Of a stretch of DNA of 64,000 nucleotides, positions 25,897-34,818 are shown piece by piece (position 1 is the first letter of the stretch; each line of letters begins with the position of its first letter). The notes below the pieces were generated by a model. It saw only the letters and a list, made by a program, of their open reading frames with translations. It ran no database searches and was not told the origin of the DNA. Both the position numbers and the translations under genes were made by a program. The stretch is from Corynebacterium kroppenstedtii DSM 44385. Lineage in GTDB: Bacteria; Actinomycetota; Actinomycetes; Mycobacteriales; Mycobacteriaceae. The stretch covers positions 1,860,001 through 1,924,000 of the forward strand of contig NC_012704.1 of assembly GCF_000023145.1 (NCBI RefSeq). Direction: 5' to 3'.

Positions 25897-28800
25897 CCGG
25901 TGACTTTACTCGTGGGTCGGTGGCTGCTCTTGATGCGTTAAATCTCGCCCAGGTGTGGCCACAGCTGACGGCGGCCTGGGATCAGTTTTTACAGGGGGCC
26001 AACGCGGCGCTATCTGAATTGACCGCGCAAGATTGGTTGCTGGCGTCAATCATGTTGCTCGGCCCGCTTATCACGCTGGCAGCTGGTTTTGCGTTAACGA
26101 TCGCGTTGTTTGTCTTTGGGCAGCCACTTTTTGCCATACCTGTGGGATTGTCAACGCTGGGCCTGGTTATCGGCATGTGGCTTGTTGTTGCCCAGTTTGT
26201 CGGTTTCAGCCTCGGTGGGGCGTTGTTGCCGTGGGCCGCGGATCTGATCGTGATTTCCCTCTTGACGGGCCATCCGTTGGCGGCGTTGTTCATTTTTTGG
26301 TCTGTGCTTAACGGGGCACGGTTTATTATTTTGGATTTTCCGTTGCTGGTGATTGCGGGGGCAGCACCGGTCACGATTAAGGCTGCTGTCCTGTTTTTAG
26401 CGTCTGCCTGGATTATCGCGCATTTAGCGGCGTTGGCAGCGGTGACGTTGCTGGTGGTCGTTAAAGCCCGTGTGTTCTTGCGGCTGACTCGACCATTTCG
26501 AATGACTGGCCTGGAGCGGGCCGTGATTGCGGCGACGGTTGCTGTGATCACGTTTGTGATTGTGGCGTTGTTTTCGTCCACAGTGTTGGGGCTTATCGTC
26601 GTTCTTGCTGCACGGAACTTAACGATCACTGGGCGATCTGCTCTGATTAACATTCTTCGAGCTGTCGCTATTGGTGGCGTTGTGCTCCCTGTTGTTGCGG
26701 CGGGGGTCATGCTGTCGCTAGTGCGTTTGCTGCGTTTTCAGCTGGCGATGATTCCTCCTGTGTCTATTGCGCTGGTCATTGTTCTTCCTCTTGCCCAGGC
26801 TCTGTTTTTCCATCGGCGTATAACGCGACTTCTCACAGCCTCAGAATTGGGAGCATTGGGGAGTGTCCTAGTGCCCCTGTTGAATTTTATTGTCTCGGTT
26901 TTCGGTTTAGCTGTCACCACTGTGCGGGCACTTATCCCCGCTCTTTTCTCTGGTACGACCGCCCTTATCACAGGCTTGGCGGCTATTCCTGCATCAATTG
27001 CATTCTATGCGTCGTCGGTGACGTGGGTGCTCTCCCAAATTGCATCTTTTACTCTATTGAGGCGGGATATTAGGCCAGTTGTGCTTGTTATTGGCAGCGT
27101 GATGGCTCTATCGGCTCTCGCTGCGGCGGCGGGGCTGGTTGCTTCTGCCCCACTGTTGGCCCCACCACTGACGGTGATCGTCGTTAGTGGAGCTGTTGCT
27201 CTGGGTGTCGTCGGCGCTATTATCGCATGTTTTACGGCAGGACAGTTGTCTTTGTTCGTGACAGGTCTCCGTGGAGCGGCACAGCTACTACTGCGACTGG
27301 TGGTGGCATCCACCGTGGTGTCCGGCCTGTTTTTCATGTCGTCTGGGGTACTAGCAGGAATAGGACCGTTTATCTCGGCCCTGATTCTACGGGGTGTACG
27401 TGTCGCACGCTCGGCGGTATCAGTGGGGCTAATCCCTATCGTCGCTAAGATGTACCGCTTGGCTGCCCCACTTCGGTGGATTATCGATGCCAGCATTGCA
27501 GCCGCCGGAGCTGTGGTGTTTGGACTTGGGGAACTGGGTGCTCCACTTCTTCATTGGCCTTTCCGTGGCCCGACCTACCGGTTCTGGGTTCCGCTTATTC
27601 TGGGTTTTTGGCTGGTGGTGTGGAATTATCTGGCCACCGGCTACTACGCTCTATGGCTGACTTACCTAATAGCGTTGTTCTTGTCAGCATATGGCGGGTG
27701 GGTGGCCTGGCTGATAGCCGGTGGCGCGTCAACTCCCTTGTCAGCACCGCAGTATGCGTGGGCCACAAACTTCACGATCGCGTGGGGGTGGACCTTAGTT
27801 ATTTGTCTTGTTGGGGCGGCACTGCTGATTCCGGGCCGCTGGTTCCGGCATATCGTCACTGCCCTGGCAACCCCGTGGCTCTTCTTCGACGCCGTCAGTA
27901 TAGACACCCTCAGCATCGCTGCCGGCGGGCTTACCAAGGCAATCATGACACGACGAACAGCTGCTGGTGTGCTCTTTACTCCCCTCCGGGCTGTTCTTGC
28001 TGGAATTGCCGCCGCTAGCCTCGTTGCCGGGGCTCGCCTGCTGGGGTGGGGAGTTGCCATTCTCGCCGCCGATCTCTTCACTCCTGTAGCTATTGCTTTA
28101 GGCGTGAATCACCGGTTCCTCATGGCCGCCATCATCACATTGACCTGGATCGGCGTCCGACTAGCGGCACTACCCCGGTTTGTCGTCGCGGCAACGCTGT
28201 CAGCATTAACCGGGATCAGCGGTGCCTTTATCATCGGTCGGACACTACGCATATTGGCTGCCGACATGGCCGCCATCACCGGGGCGATACCGTGGCTACG
28301 GTCGCAGAAACTCGCCCAAATGGGTGTCATGCTTCTCGCCGTCATCCCGGTCGTCCTCTTTGTCGGTATCCCGCTTACGATGGTGGCTCGGCGATTAACG
28401 GCCCCTGTGCGTGTACTTATTGCTATTGCGTTCACCGCAACAGTGGCCACCTTCGCTGTGGCCACTGCCACGATTGTGCCTGGAGTCGGAGGGGCGCTCA
28501 CAGCTGTTGTTGCCCTAGCCATTTTCGTCACGGTGCTTGCCCAACACCCAAGAGTTCTTCTCTCCCCACTGGCAGGACTTATCGCTTTATCGGCCGGTCT
28601 AGCAGTCGTGGCGGCCGTACTAATTTATTTCTCTGGCCAGCCACTTCGAGCTGCCCGCCGTGTGACGATCATGCTGCGGGCACTCATCACTGTGCTAGGG
28701 ATGCCCATTATTATTTGGGGGCTGCTTATCGTCGCCGCAGCCGGGGTGATCATTGCAGTTTCGTCTCTTATCAACACAGGCCGCGTGGTTGAAGTGCTGG

Positions 28801-29312
28801 TGTCTTTAGCGGTGTTGTCTGTTGTTTTGGCAGTGATGGGGCTAGTCGTTGTCACGCTGCTTTTGACTGTTTTTAACCGTGCCAGTGGCCTGACTATTGC
28901 GGGAATAGTTACCGTAACAGTGCTGACGGTGGTGGGGCTTATTATCGTGTTCAGCCTGATTCCCCTCTATGTTCGAATAGTCAACACTGTATCGTTCCCA
29001 CTGGTTGGCATCCCAGTGGACATCTTCAATATTCTGACCCGGAATTCCCTATTGGGACGAATCTCGCGCCTGTGGGTTCTGGTTCATCTACTGGTTATCG
29101 GTGCGATATCTCTCGGTCTTGTTGCTGTGGTCGTGGTGTTGGGACTTGCCGGGGCTATCACAGGATTCGCTTCGGCGGCGGGTATCGCAACGGTTATCGT
29201 GCTTGTCTACCTCTACGTTTTTATCCCCATCGTCGCTGTCATTATTATCGCGGCGGCATCCGCCGCGATTGCGTATGGATGGTGGTGGTGGGTGACCTTC
29301 GGCCCGAAGTAA
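25704..29312 (+). CDS. Giant polytopic hydrophobic tail-operon protein
   Basis: 1202 codons from GTG 25704, but that start has no ribosome site. The first dozen residues are not protein-like; real homology to the style of the upstream frame starts at AFNPANLVKAYSAFVGSFDA (about 25743). Probably made as a -1 frameshift fusion with the gene at 24253, giving about 1,690 residues. From residue 110 on it is a near-continuous series of Val/Ala/Leu/Ile-rich segments split by short Arg-containing loops, by eye on the order of 25-30 membrane spans, ending YGWWWWVTFGPK. No transporter family recognised. It lies where chaperone and tape-measure genes are expected to start, so a role in tail function or DNA passage through the envelope is plausible but unproved. 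Confidence 0.65.
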   Translation: MGYRCQYCPRELGAFNPANLVKAYSAFVGSFDAAQYGDIANRFLTDWANPPALANDWALLSAALAGDFTRGSVAALDALNLAQVWPQLTAAWDQFLQGANAALSELTAQDWLLASIMLLGPLITLAAGFALTIALFVFGQPLFAIPVGLSTLGLVIGMWLVVAQFVGFSLGGALLPWAADLIVISLLTGHPLAALFIFWSVLNGARFIILDFPLLVIAGAAPVTIKAAVLFLASAWIIAHLAALAAVTLLVVVKARVFLRLTRPFRMTGLERAVIAATVAVITFVIVALFSSTVLGLIVVLAARNLTITGRSALINILRAVAIGGVVLPVVAAGVMLSLVRLLRFQLAMIPPVSIALVIVLPLAQALFFHRRITRLLTASELGALGSVLVPLLNFIVSVFGLAVTTVRALIPALFSGTTALITGLAAIPASIAFYASSVTWVLSQIASFTLLRRDIRPVVLVIGSVMALSALAAAAGLVASAPLLAPPLTVIVVSGAVALGVVGAIIACFTAGQLSLFVTGLRGAAQLLLRLVVASTVVSGLFFMSSGVLAGIGPFISALILRGVRVARSAVSVGLIPIVAKMYRLAAPLRWIIDASIAAAGAVVFGLGELGAPLLHWPFRGPTYRFWVPLILGFWLVVWNYLATGYYALWLTYLIALFLSAYGGWVAWLIAGGASTPLSAPQYAWATNFTIAWGWTLVICLVGAALLIPGRWFRHIVTALATPWLFFDAVSIDTLSIAAGGLTKAIMTRRTAAGVLFTPLRAVLAGIAAASLVAGARLLGWGVAILAADLFTPVAIALGVNHRFLMAAIITLTWIGVRLAALPRFVVAATLSALTGISGAFIIGRTLRILAADMAAITGAIPWLRSQKLAQMGVMLLAVIPVVLFVGIPLTMVARRLTAPVRVLIAIAFTATVATFAVATATIVPGVGGALTAVVALAIFVTVLAQHPRVLLSPLAGLIALSAGLAVVAAVLIYFSGQPLRAARRVTIMLRALITVLGMPIIIWGLLIVAAAGVIIAVSSLINTGRVVEVLVSLAVLSVVLAVMGLVVVTLLLTVFNRASGLTIAGIVTVTVLTVVGLIIVFSLIPLYVRIVNTVSFPLVGIPVDIFNILTRNSLLGRISRLWVLVHLLVIGAISLGLVAVVVVLGLAGAITGFASAAGIATVIVLVYLYVFIPIVAVIIIAAASAAIAYGWWWWVTFGPK

Positions 29313-29432
29313 TCGAACGTATGTACTGCTATGATGTCAGTAGACCTAATGGCGTTTCATCAGGAAACTACCTCTATCTTCCTGTTAGGTAAAAGATAGA
29401 ACTCGCATTCGACATAGGGGGGAAGGTTACAT
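29313..29432 (+). promoter_or_regulatory. Promoter-like leader before the tail chaperone gene
   Basis: TCGAACGTATGT starts at 29313 and is followed by TATGAT (about 29330-29335). The leader has a 7-bp inverted repeat CTATCTT / AAGATAG (29374-29380 and 29393-29399) and ends with GGGGGGAAGG as ribosome site for ATG 29433. Confidence 0.4.
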
Positions 29433-29726
29433 ATGGCCGCCAAGAAGACAACGAAGAAACCAGTTCAGCCCAACACTGACTGGTTTGATTACACCACCCA
29501 CAGCGGAGAATCGATCAGCCTGCCACCCATCGGCTCGGTCATTACCGCTGGGGATCGTCGCCGGGCGAAACGCGATGGTGTGGATGATGAAGAGTTTTCA
29601 TGGATCATGCTGGAACGGGCAGCTGACAAGGCTGCCGAGGGAACTCTGGACATTATTGACGCCATGCAGATGGACGAGTTCAACACGTTTATGAAGGCGT
29701 GGAGTGACGGGGGCGACAAAAGCTAG
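29433..29726 (+). CDS. Tail assembly chaperone-like protein (first)
   Basis: 97 residues: Lys/Thr-rich start, then DWFDYTTHSGESISLPPIGS and a helical end NTFMKAWSDGGDKS. Size, acidity and position (just upstream of the tape measure, with a second overlapping gene) match the gpG-like chaperone that coats the tape measure during tail assembly. Overlaps the next gene by 23 bases in a different frame. Confidence 0.72.
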   Translation: MAAKKTTKKPVQPNTDWFDYTTHSGESISLPPIGSVITAGDRRRAKRDGVDDEEFSWIMLERAADKAAEGTLDIIDAMQMDEFNTFMKAWSDGGDKS

Positions 29727-30147
29727 CCTGTCAGAGATTATTTCCCTGATCGACGCTATGGATAGGGACCCGATTTTTTCTATGGCAGTCGAGCGGGAAT
29801 TGATCGAAGTCGGCGTGCGATGGCGGTGGGTCAATGATGGTAGTGACCGGCTGTCGTGGGATGACGTGATCGCTTTGATCGCTACTGCGGGCCCTGATTC
29901 GGCTATCGTGCGTGATGCTCGCAAGGATGAGTGGGAGTGGGATTTAACCAACCAGTTACTCGCGCATATTGCTGATCAACAGGCGATGAGCGCCTGGGGT
30001 GGTAAAGGCGCGAAGCCGAAACCGATTCCTCGACCTGGGGTGGATGGTAAGGAAATGGAGACGGCTGGTGTGAAACCGGAGGGCTTGTCGAAAGCTGAGA
30101 TGGACGAATGGCTGGGCGATGATTGGCCTGGCGTTAACGGGGGCTAA
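29704..30147 (+). CDS. Tail assembly chaperone-like protein (second)
   Basis: 147 residues, helical, with RWVNDGSDRLSWDDVIALIATAGPDSA and a basic-to-acidic end MDEWLGDDWPGVNGG. It corresponds to the T part of G/GT chaperone pairs. It lies in the +1 (equivalently -2) frame relative to the first gene, not the usual -1. A GTG start at 29704 with GAAGG upstream allows separate translation, so frameshifting is possible but not required. Confidence 0.68.
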   Translation: MTGATKASLSEIISLIDAMDRDPIFSMAVERELIEVGVRWRWVNDGSDRLSWDDVIALIATAGPDSAIVRDARKDEWEWDLTNQLLAHIADQQAMSAWGGKGAKPKPIPRPGVDGKEMETAGVKPEGLSKAEMDEWLGDDWPGVNGG

Positions 30148-30150
30148 ATA

Positions 30151-33100
30151 ATGGCGGCGAACTTTGATGTTGGCACCGGATGGGTGAGCATTGTTCCGAA
30201 GATGGGCGATTTCTCCCAGATTCGTAAACAATTGGATAAGGCAGTAGTTGCTCCGTCCCAATCGTGGGGCGAACAGATGGGTAACAGGATCACGTCGGGC
30301 TTGAAGAAAACGATGAAGGTCGGGGCGATTGCCGCCACAGCCGCTATCGGGGTGAGCGCCGGTAAGGCGTTTTCCGATGGTTTCAGCCGACTCGCCTCGA
30401 CTGATCGGGCCGAGAAAGCTCTTGAGGGTTTGGGCTATAAGGGTAATGAGATTACCCAGATCATGGGAAACGTTAATAAGTCTATTGAGGGCACGTCGTT
30501 TCTCATGGGTGATACTGCTCAGGTTGCGTCGGTGATGTTGGGCTCGGGTATTAAACCGGGCCAGGAGCTTCAAGACACGCTGAGTCATGTTGCTGATGCT
30601 GCCGCGCATTCGAATACGTCGATTAGTGAGATGGGGTCGATCTGGTCGAAGGTTGCTGCTCGTGGCCATGTTGATGGTGAGGTGATGGCCCAGCTGATGG
30701 ACCGTGGTATTGGTCTTCAGGATCAGCTTGCCAAGCAGATGGGCGTGTCCAAGGATGCGGTGGCGGATATGGTCAGCTCTGGGAAGGTGTCGTTTGCTGA
30801 TTTCTCCCAGGCTATGGATTCCATGTTCCATGGGGCGGCGCAGAAGCAGCGCGAAACGTTCCAGGGGTCTATGGAATATATGAAGGCTATGGCCTCCCAC
30901 GTCACCGCTGAGATCATTCAGCCGTTCTATAATGGAATGATCCCGGTGTTTAATGCCATTTCTGATGGTTTCGCCGGTCTCGAAGGCAAACTTGGCCCAA
31001 TTGCACAACAGATTAGTAATGCGATTGCGCCGGTATTTGAGCATCTCGCCAATGATGTTATCCCTTCGATTTTTTCTGCATTGGATAGCATCAATGTTGA
31101 GGCTGTTATAGGGGCTTTTGGGCCGCTCAAGGAGGGGTTAGCCCAGATGGGCCCCTTGTTAGAGCAGCTTGCTCAGGCAGCTATCCGTGTGGTAGCCGCC
31201 TTGGCCCCGGCGATTCCACCACTGGCAGCTGCACTCGTGGCCATTGTGAATGGGACACTGCCTGCGCTAACCGCACTATTGAATGCGCTGGTCCCGATCA
31301 TTACTTCGGTGATTGTTCCCGCGATTACCGCGTTAAGTAACGCGTTGGCTAAACACCCACAGTTAGCGGCGGCGGCTGCTAACGGTTTTATGCTCTGGGC
31401 TGAAGCATTCGTCCCATTGAATAGGGGTTTTAGGGCTATTCAGGAGGGAGCTACCGTTGTTTCCACATTCGGGCCCCTAGTCGGAGGGATGGTTAAGTCC
31501 TTTGTTGGCGTCGGGAAAGCCCTGAAGTTTGTTATTGGTATGGGCCGTATCATCTTTACTGGTTTGCGGACGCTGCCTGCTTTGTTTGCCGCGATCTTTG
31601 ATACGAATCCTGTCGGTCTCATTATCACTGCAATTGGACTTCTGACCGCTGGTATCACCCTGTTTTTGACGAAGACGAAGGCGGGTCAAGAAATCTTGGC
31701 CGCAGTCGGCAGCGCTTTTCAAAGTTTTTGGGAATGGTTGCAACCGATTTTTGAGACAATCGGCACTTGGCTGTCGTCGGCGTGGTCGTCTATTTCGGGG
31801 TTCTTCTCCCAAGCTGCGAGCGTAATCAGCACAATTGTTCCGTATATTGTGACGGCACTTCTCACACCAATCATGATTCAGGTGGAGATAGTAAAAGCCG
31901 CTATTCTCCTGGCGTTCAACTTGATTCAAGCCGGCTGGAACTTGCTTGTCACAGGCATGGTCGCATTGTGGGAGTCGGTTTTGCACCCCATGTGGGACTT
32001 CATGGGCATGGTTGTGAGCACCCTGTGGTCGGCGGTACTCCAACCAATTTTCTCTCTGATCGGTGCGGCGTGGAACATGCTACTCAGCGGCATGGCGGCT
32101 GTCTGGAATGGTGTTTTACAGCCTGCCTGGAACCTTATGGGGGCGGTGCTACAGGGCCTGTGGAATGGTATCTTGCAGCCAATATTCACCGCGATTGGTG
32201 CCGTCTGGTCTGCTGTCGTCAATGGAATTAAGGCGGTCATCGATAATGTTTTGATTCCTGCCTGGCATGGAATGTCGGACTTCATCTCGATGATCGTCGA
32301 TAACTTTGTGAAACCGGCGTTCGACAGGATGGGCGAAGGTGTCCGCACCGTCCAGCACTGGTTCGAATCCGCCGCCGACGGTATCAAAAACGCATGGAAC
32401 AAAGTGTGGGATACCGTTCAGAGTGTTGCGAAGAAGATCACCGATATTGCGTACAACCACGGGATTCTTCCGGCGTGGAATGCGATTGCGAATGTCACCG
32501 GTGTCGGCAAGCTCAATGAGGTGCATTTTGCTACCGGTGGTGTGATGCCCGGCTATACCCCAGGCCGGGACGTGCATACGTTCTTCTCCCCCACCGGCGG
32601 GATACTCAACCTGTCCGGTGGTGAGGCTGTGATGCGTCCTGAGTGGACGCGTGCTGTCGGTGGGCCTGCTGCTGTGGCGCGGATGAATGCGATGGCGCGG
32701 TCTGGTCGTGGTAGTGGCTTATCGGTGGGGTTTGCTGATGGCGGTGTTATTGGCGGTATTAAGCATGCGGCTGGTAAGGCCTGGGAGATTAGCGATGATG
32801 TGCTTGATAAGGCGATGGAGCTGGGGGGTGATTTCGCTAATGCGGCTAAGCGGTTGTTCTTCAGCAAGATTGATGGCGTGAAGGGGCAACTAGGTATTAG
32901 CAGTGGTACCGACTTGGCTAAGTCTGTTGCCCCTGCGTATTTGACTAAGGGTGCTGATAATGCGTGGAATTGGCTAAAGGAAAAGGTCTCAGAGGTCGCC
33001 AAGAAAGTCAAAGAAAGAATGACCGTCGGCGGCAACGTTGAGATGTACCGAGGGCTTGTCGAACGACTCCTTCGTGAAAAAGGCCAACCAGTATCCCTGA

Positions 33101-33921
33101 CCAACAGCGTTCTCCGGCGTATGCAGCAAGAATCCGGTGGGAATCCCCACGCGGTCAATAATTGGGATTCGAATGCGGCTAAGGGGACGCCGTCGAAGGG
33201 GCTTATGCAGACTATTGATCCAACATTCCAGTCGTATAAAGACCCTGGATATGACGATATTTGGGATCCGGAATCCAATATTCGTGCTTCGATGAACTAT
33301 GCCATGGCCACGTATGGTTCACTTTCTGCAGCATATGATCGTGCGGGAGGGTACAAGCGTGGTGGCGTGTTGCCAGCGTTCCTCCGTGATTCAGGCGGTG
33401 TTCTTCCCAATAATTCCATCGCCGTCAATACATCCGGAGACAGCGAATGGGTCCTATCTTCCCAACAAATGCAGGACTTCGCTCAGGGTATGACTGAAGC
33501 CTCTCAGCATATGGATGAAACCGCTAAAGCGTTTGCTGATGGTGTCGAGGCCTGGCTTAACGGCGAAGAAGACCGGATCGGGGCACCAATCGAATGGGGA
33601 GCGCAATTCCTCGGAGACATTCTCTCCGATGTGACCGAGGACCTTGGCTCACCCTGGGGGATTGACGGCACAAAGGCACCCGACATCCTTGATAATCAAG
33701 GCCGGGTGAAGGTCTCTGTCGCAGGCCCTGCTAACGATCCTGGCCGTAGCGTACTGCCACCCGTGGAGGTGCACGTCAATATGAACGGGGACAATATGAC
33801 GGTGTCATCAGATGATGTGCGGCGTGGGGTCAATCAGGCTTTGGCTGACTATCAGCGCAGGATTGAGGCCTTAGAGCGCGGCGTTCAGATCAATACGTTC
33901 ACAACACCAATGGTGGTGTAA
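30151..33921 (+). CDS. Tail tape measure protein with lytic transglycosylase domain
   Basis: 1256 residues. N-terminal tape-measure core (GWVSIVPKMGDFSQI; a TP901-like segment through residue 260), a central hydrophobic and Trp-rich repeat region (about 330-690, repeats of LWNGxLQPxWNLxG type) with possible membrane spans, then a C-terminal SLT-type peptidoglycan lytic transglycosylase around residues 965-1065: catalytic Glu in RMQQESGGNPHAV, GTPSKGLMQTIDPTF, and NIRASMNYAMATYGS. Sets tail length and locally opens the wall at entry. Ribosome site weak; 3 bases after the chaperone gene. Confidence 0.93.
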   Translation: MAANFDVGTGWVSIVPKMGDFSQIRKQLDKAVVAPSQSWGEQMGNRITSGLKKTMKVGAIAATAAIGVSAGKAFSDGFSRLASTDRAEKALEGLGYKGNEITQIMGNVNKSIEGTSFLMGDTAQVASVMLGSGIKPGQELQDTLSHVADAAAHSNTSISEMGSIWSKVAARGHVDGEVMAQLMDRGIGLQDQLAKQMGVSKDAVADMVSSGKVSFADFSQAMDSMFHGAAQKQRETFQGSMEYMKAMASHVTAEIIQPFYNGMIPVFNAISDGFAGLEGKLGPIAQQISNAIAPVFEHLANDVIPSIFSALDSINVEAVIGAFGPLKEGLAQMGPLLEQLAQAAIRVVAALAPAIPPLAAALVAIVNGTLPALTALLNALVPIITSVIVPAITALSNALAKHPQLAAAAANGFMLWAEAFVPLNRGFRAIQEGATVVSTFGPLVGGMVKSFVGVGKALKFVIGMGRIIFTGLRTLPALFAAIFDTNPVGLIITAIGLLTAGITLFLTKTKAGQEILAAVGSAFQSFWEWLQPIFETIGTWLSSAWSSISGFFSQAASVISTIVPYIVTALLTPIMIQVEIVKAAILLAFNLIQAGWNLLVTGMVALWESVLHPMWDFMGMVVSTLWSAVLQPIFSLIGAAWNMLLSGMAAVWNGVLQPAWNLMGAVLQGLWNGILQPIFTAIGAVWSAVVNGIKAVIDNVLIPAWHGMSDFISMIVDNFVKPAFDRMGEGVRTVQHWFESAADGIKNAWNKVWDTVQSVAKKITDIAYNHGILPAWNAIANVTGVGKLNEVHFATGGVMPGYTPGRDVHTFFSPTGGILNLSGGEAVMRPEWTRAVGGPAAVARMNAMARSGRGSGLSVGFADGGVIGGIKHAAGKAWEISDDVLDKAMELGGDFANAAKRLFFSKIDGVKGQLGISSGTDLAKSVAPAYLTKGADNAWNWLKEKVSEVAKKVKERMTVGGNVEMYRGLVERLLREKGQPVSLTNSVLRRMQQESGGNPHAVNNWDSNAAKGTPSKGLMQTIDPTFQSYKDPGYDDIWDPESNIRASMNYAMATYGSLSAAYDRAGGYKRGGVLPAFLRDSGGVLPNNSIAVNTSGDSEWVLSSQQMQDFAQGMTEASQHMDETAKAFADGVEAWLNGEEDRIGAPIEWGAQFLGDILSDVTEDLGSPWGIDGTKAPDILDNQGRVKVSVAGPANDPGRSVLPPVEVHVNMNGDNMTVSSDDVRRGVNQALADYQRRIEALERGVQINTFTTPMVV

Positions 33922-33945
33922 CACCAATTATCCAGGGGGCTGCTG

Positions 33946-34818
33946 ATGAATATTCAGCTTTTAGACTATCGGGGGCAAACATGGCACCTGGCCGGAGATG
34001 ACGAGGGTGCCGAGGGTATCACGCTCGGCAAGATCAGTAACACCGTCGGCAACATCAGTGACCAAAAGGATAAACACCAATCACGTTTCCAGTCACCAAG
34101 CCTAGATATCGGTGAGCTTGACCCTATCGAGCCGACACTCACCGTGCAGATCACCACAACACCCGAACTCACCGTCGAGACAGTCACCCGTCGGTTCCTT
34201 AACGGCTTAGACTTTTTCAAACCAGCCAAACTCATCGTCACGGAATCTCGCCAACCATCACTGTGCCTCTTCGTGCATCTTGCAAAACCGGTAGGCCTGC
34301 CCGAGGACACCACCGCCATAGACGGCACCACCATGGAGGTTGAACTTACCGCTAAGGACGGCTGCTGGTTCGGCCCCCAACATAGCGGCACCGGCATTGT
34401 AGCCATCGAAAACACCGGCGATATTCCACTATGGCCAACTGTTCGCTGGCGGGGCATGGCAGCACGATTCACCGAAGACCGCAATGGCCTCATCGTGCTC
34501 CCACCAGCCTTAGGCCGATCAGGACTGACGTATTACACCGACCCAGCCACCGGGGGCCTTGTCACCGACAACCAGGGCTACCCGAACCATACAGCCTGGG
34601 CCACCATGCGCGGCGTGGCCTGGACACGGCCAGTCATGCCAGGAGACGGCACAGCAGTGGAGTGCCACCATTGCCAAGTGCTGTGGCGAAACCGTTACCT
34701 TTCACCATGGGCGCAATCAGGGGGGATAATTTCTAATGCAGGAACATCAAATAACGCAAATGGCCGCGATTGGTCAGAGGCGACGGGACGACCATACGCC
34801 GTTCGTCTATTTGACTGA
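33946..34818 (+). CDS. Distal tail protein (Dit-like)
   Basis: 290 residues, beta-rich. N-terminal domain (IQLLDYRGQTWHLAGDDEGA, ITTTPELTVETVTRRFLNGL) and a galectin-like second part (ENTGDIPLWPTVRW) typical of siphophage Dit proteins, which form the hub between tube and tip. It follows the tape measure directly. The C-terminus overlaps the next gene by 83 bases. Confidence 0.82.
   Translation: MNIQLLDYRGQTWHLAGDDEGAEGITLGKISNTVGNISDQKDKHQSRFQSPSLDIGELDPIEPTLTVQITTTPELTVETVTRRFLNGLDFFKPAKLIVTESRQPSLCLFVHLAKPVGLPEDTTAIDGTTMEVELTAKDGCWFGPQHSGTGIVAIENTGDIPLWPTVRWRGMAARFTEDRNGLIVLPPALGRSGLTYYTDPATGGLVTDNQGYPNHTAWATMRGVAWTRPVMPGDGTAVECHHCQVLWRNRYLSPWAQSGGIISNAGTSNNANGRDWSEATGRPYAVRLFD

Noticed and set aside
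25982..28531. Several long minus-strand frames opposite the giant protein
   Set aside because: Thr/Ala/Arg-rich complements of Val/Leu/Ala codons, without starts or ribosome sites.
29956..31044. 362-codon minus-strand frame opposite the tape measure start
   Set aside because: His/Arg/Asn-rich shadow of the tape measure coding frame, no ribosome site.
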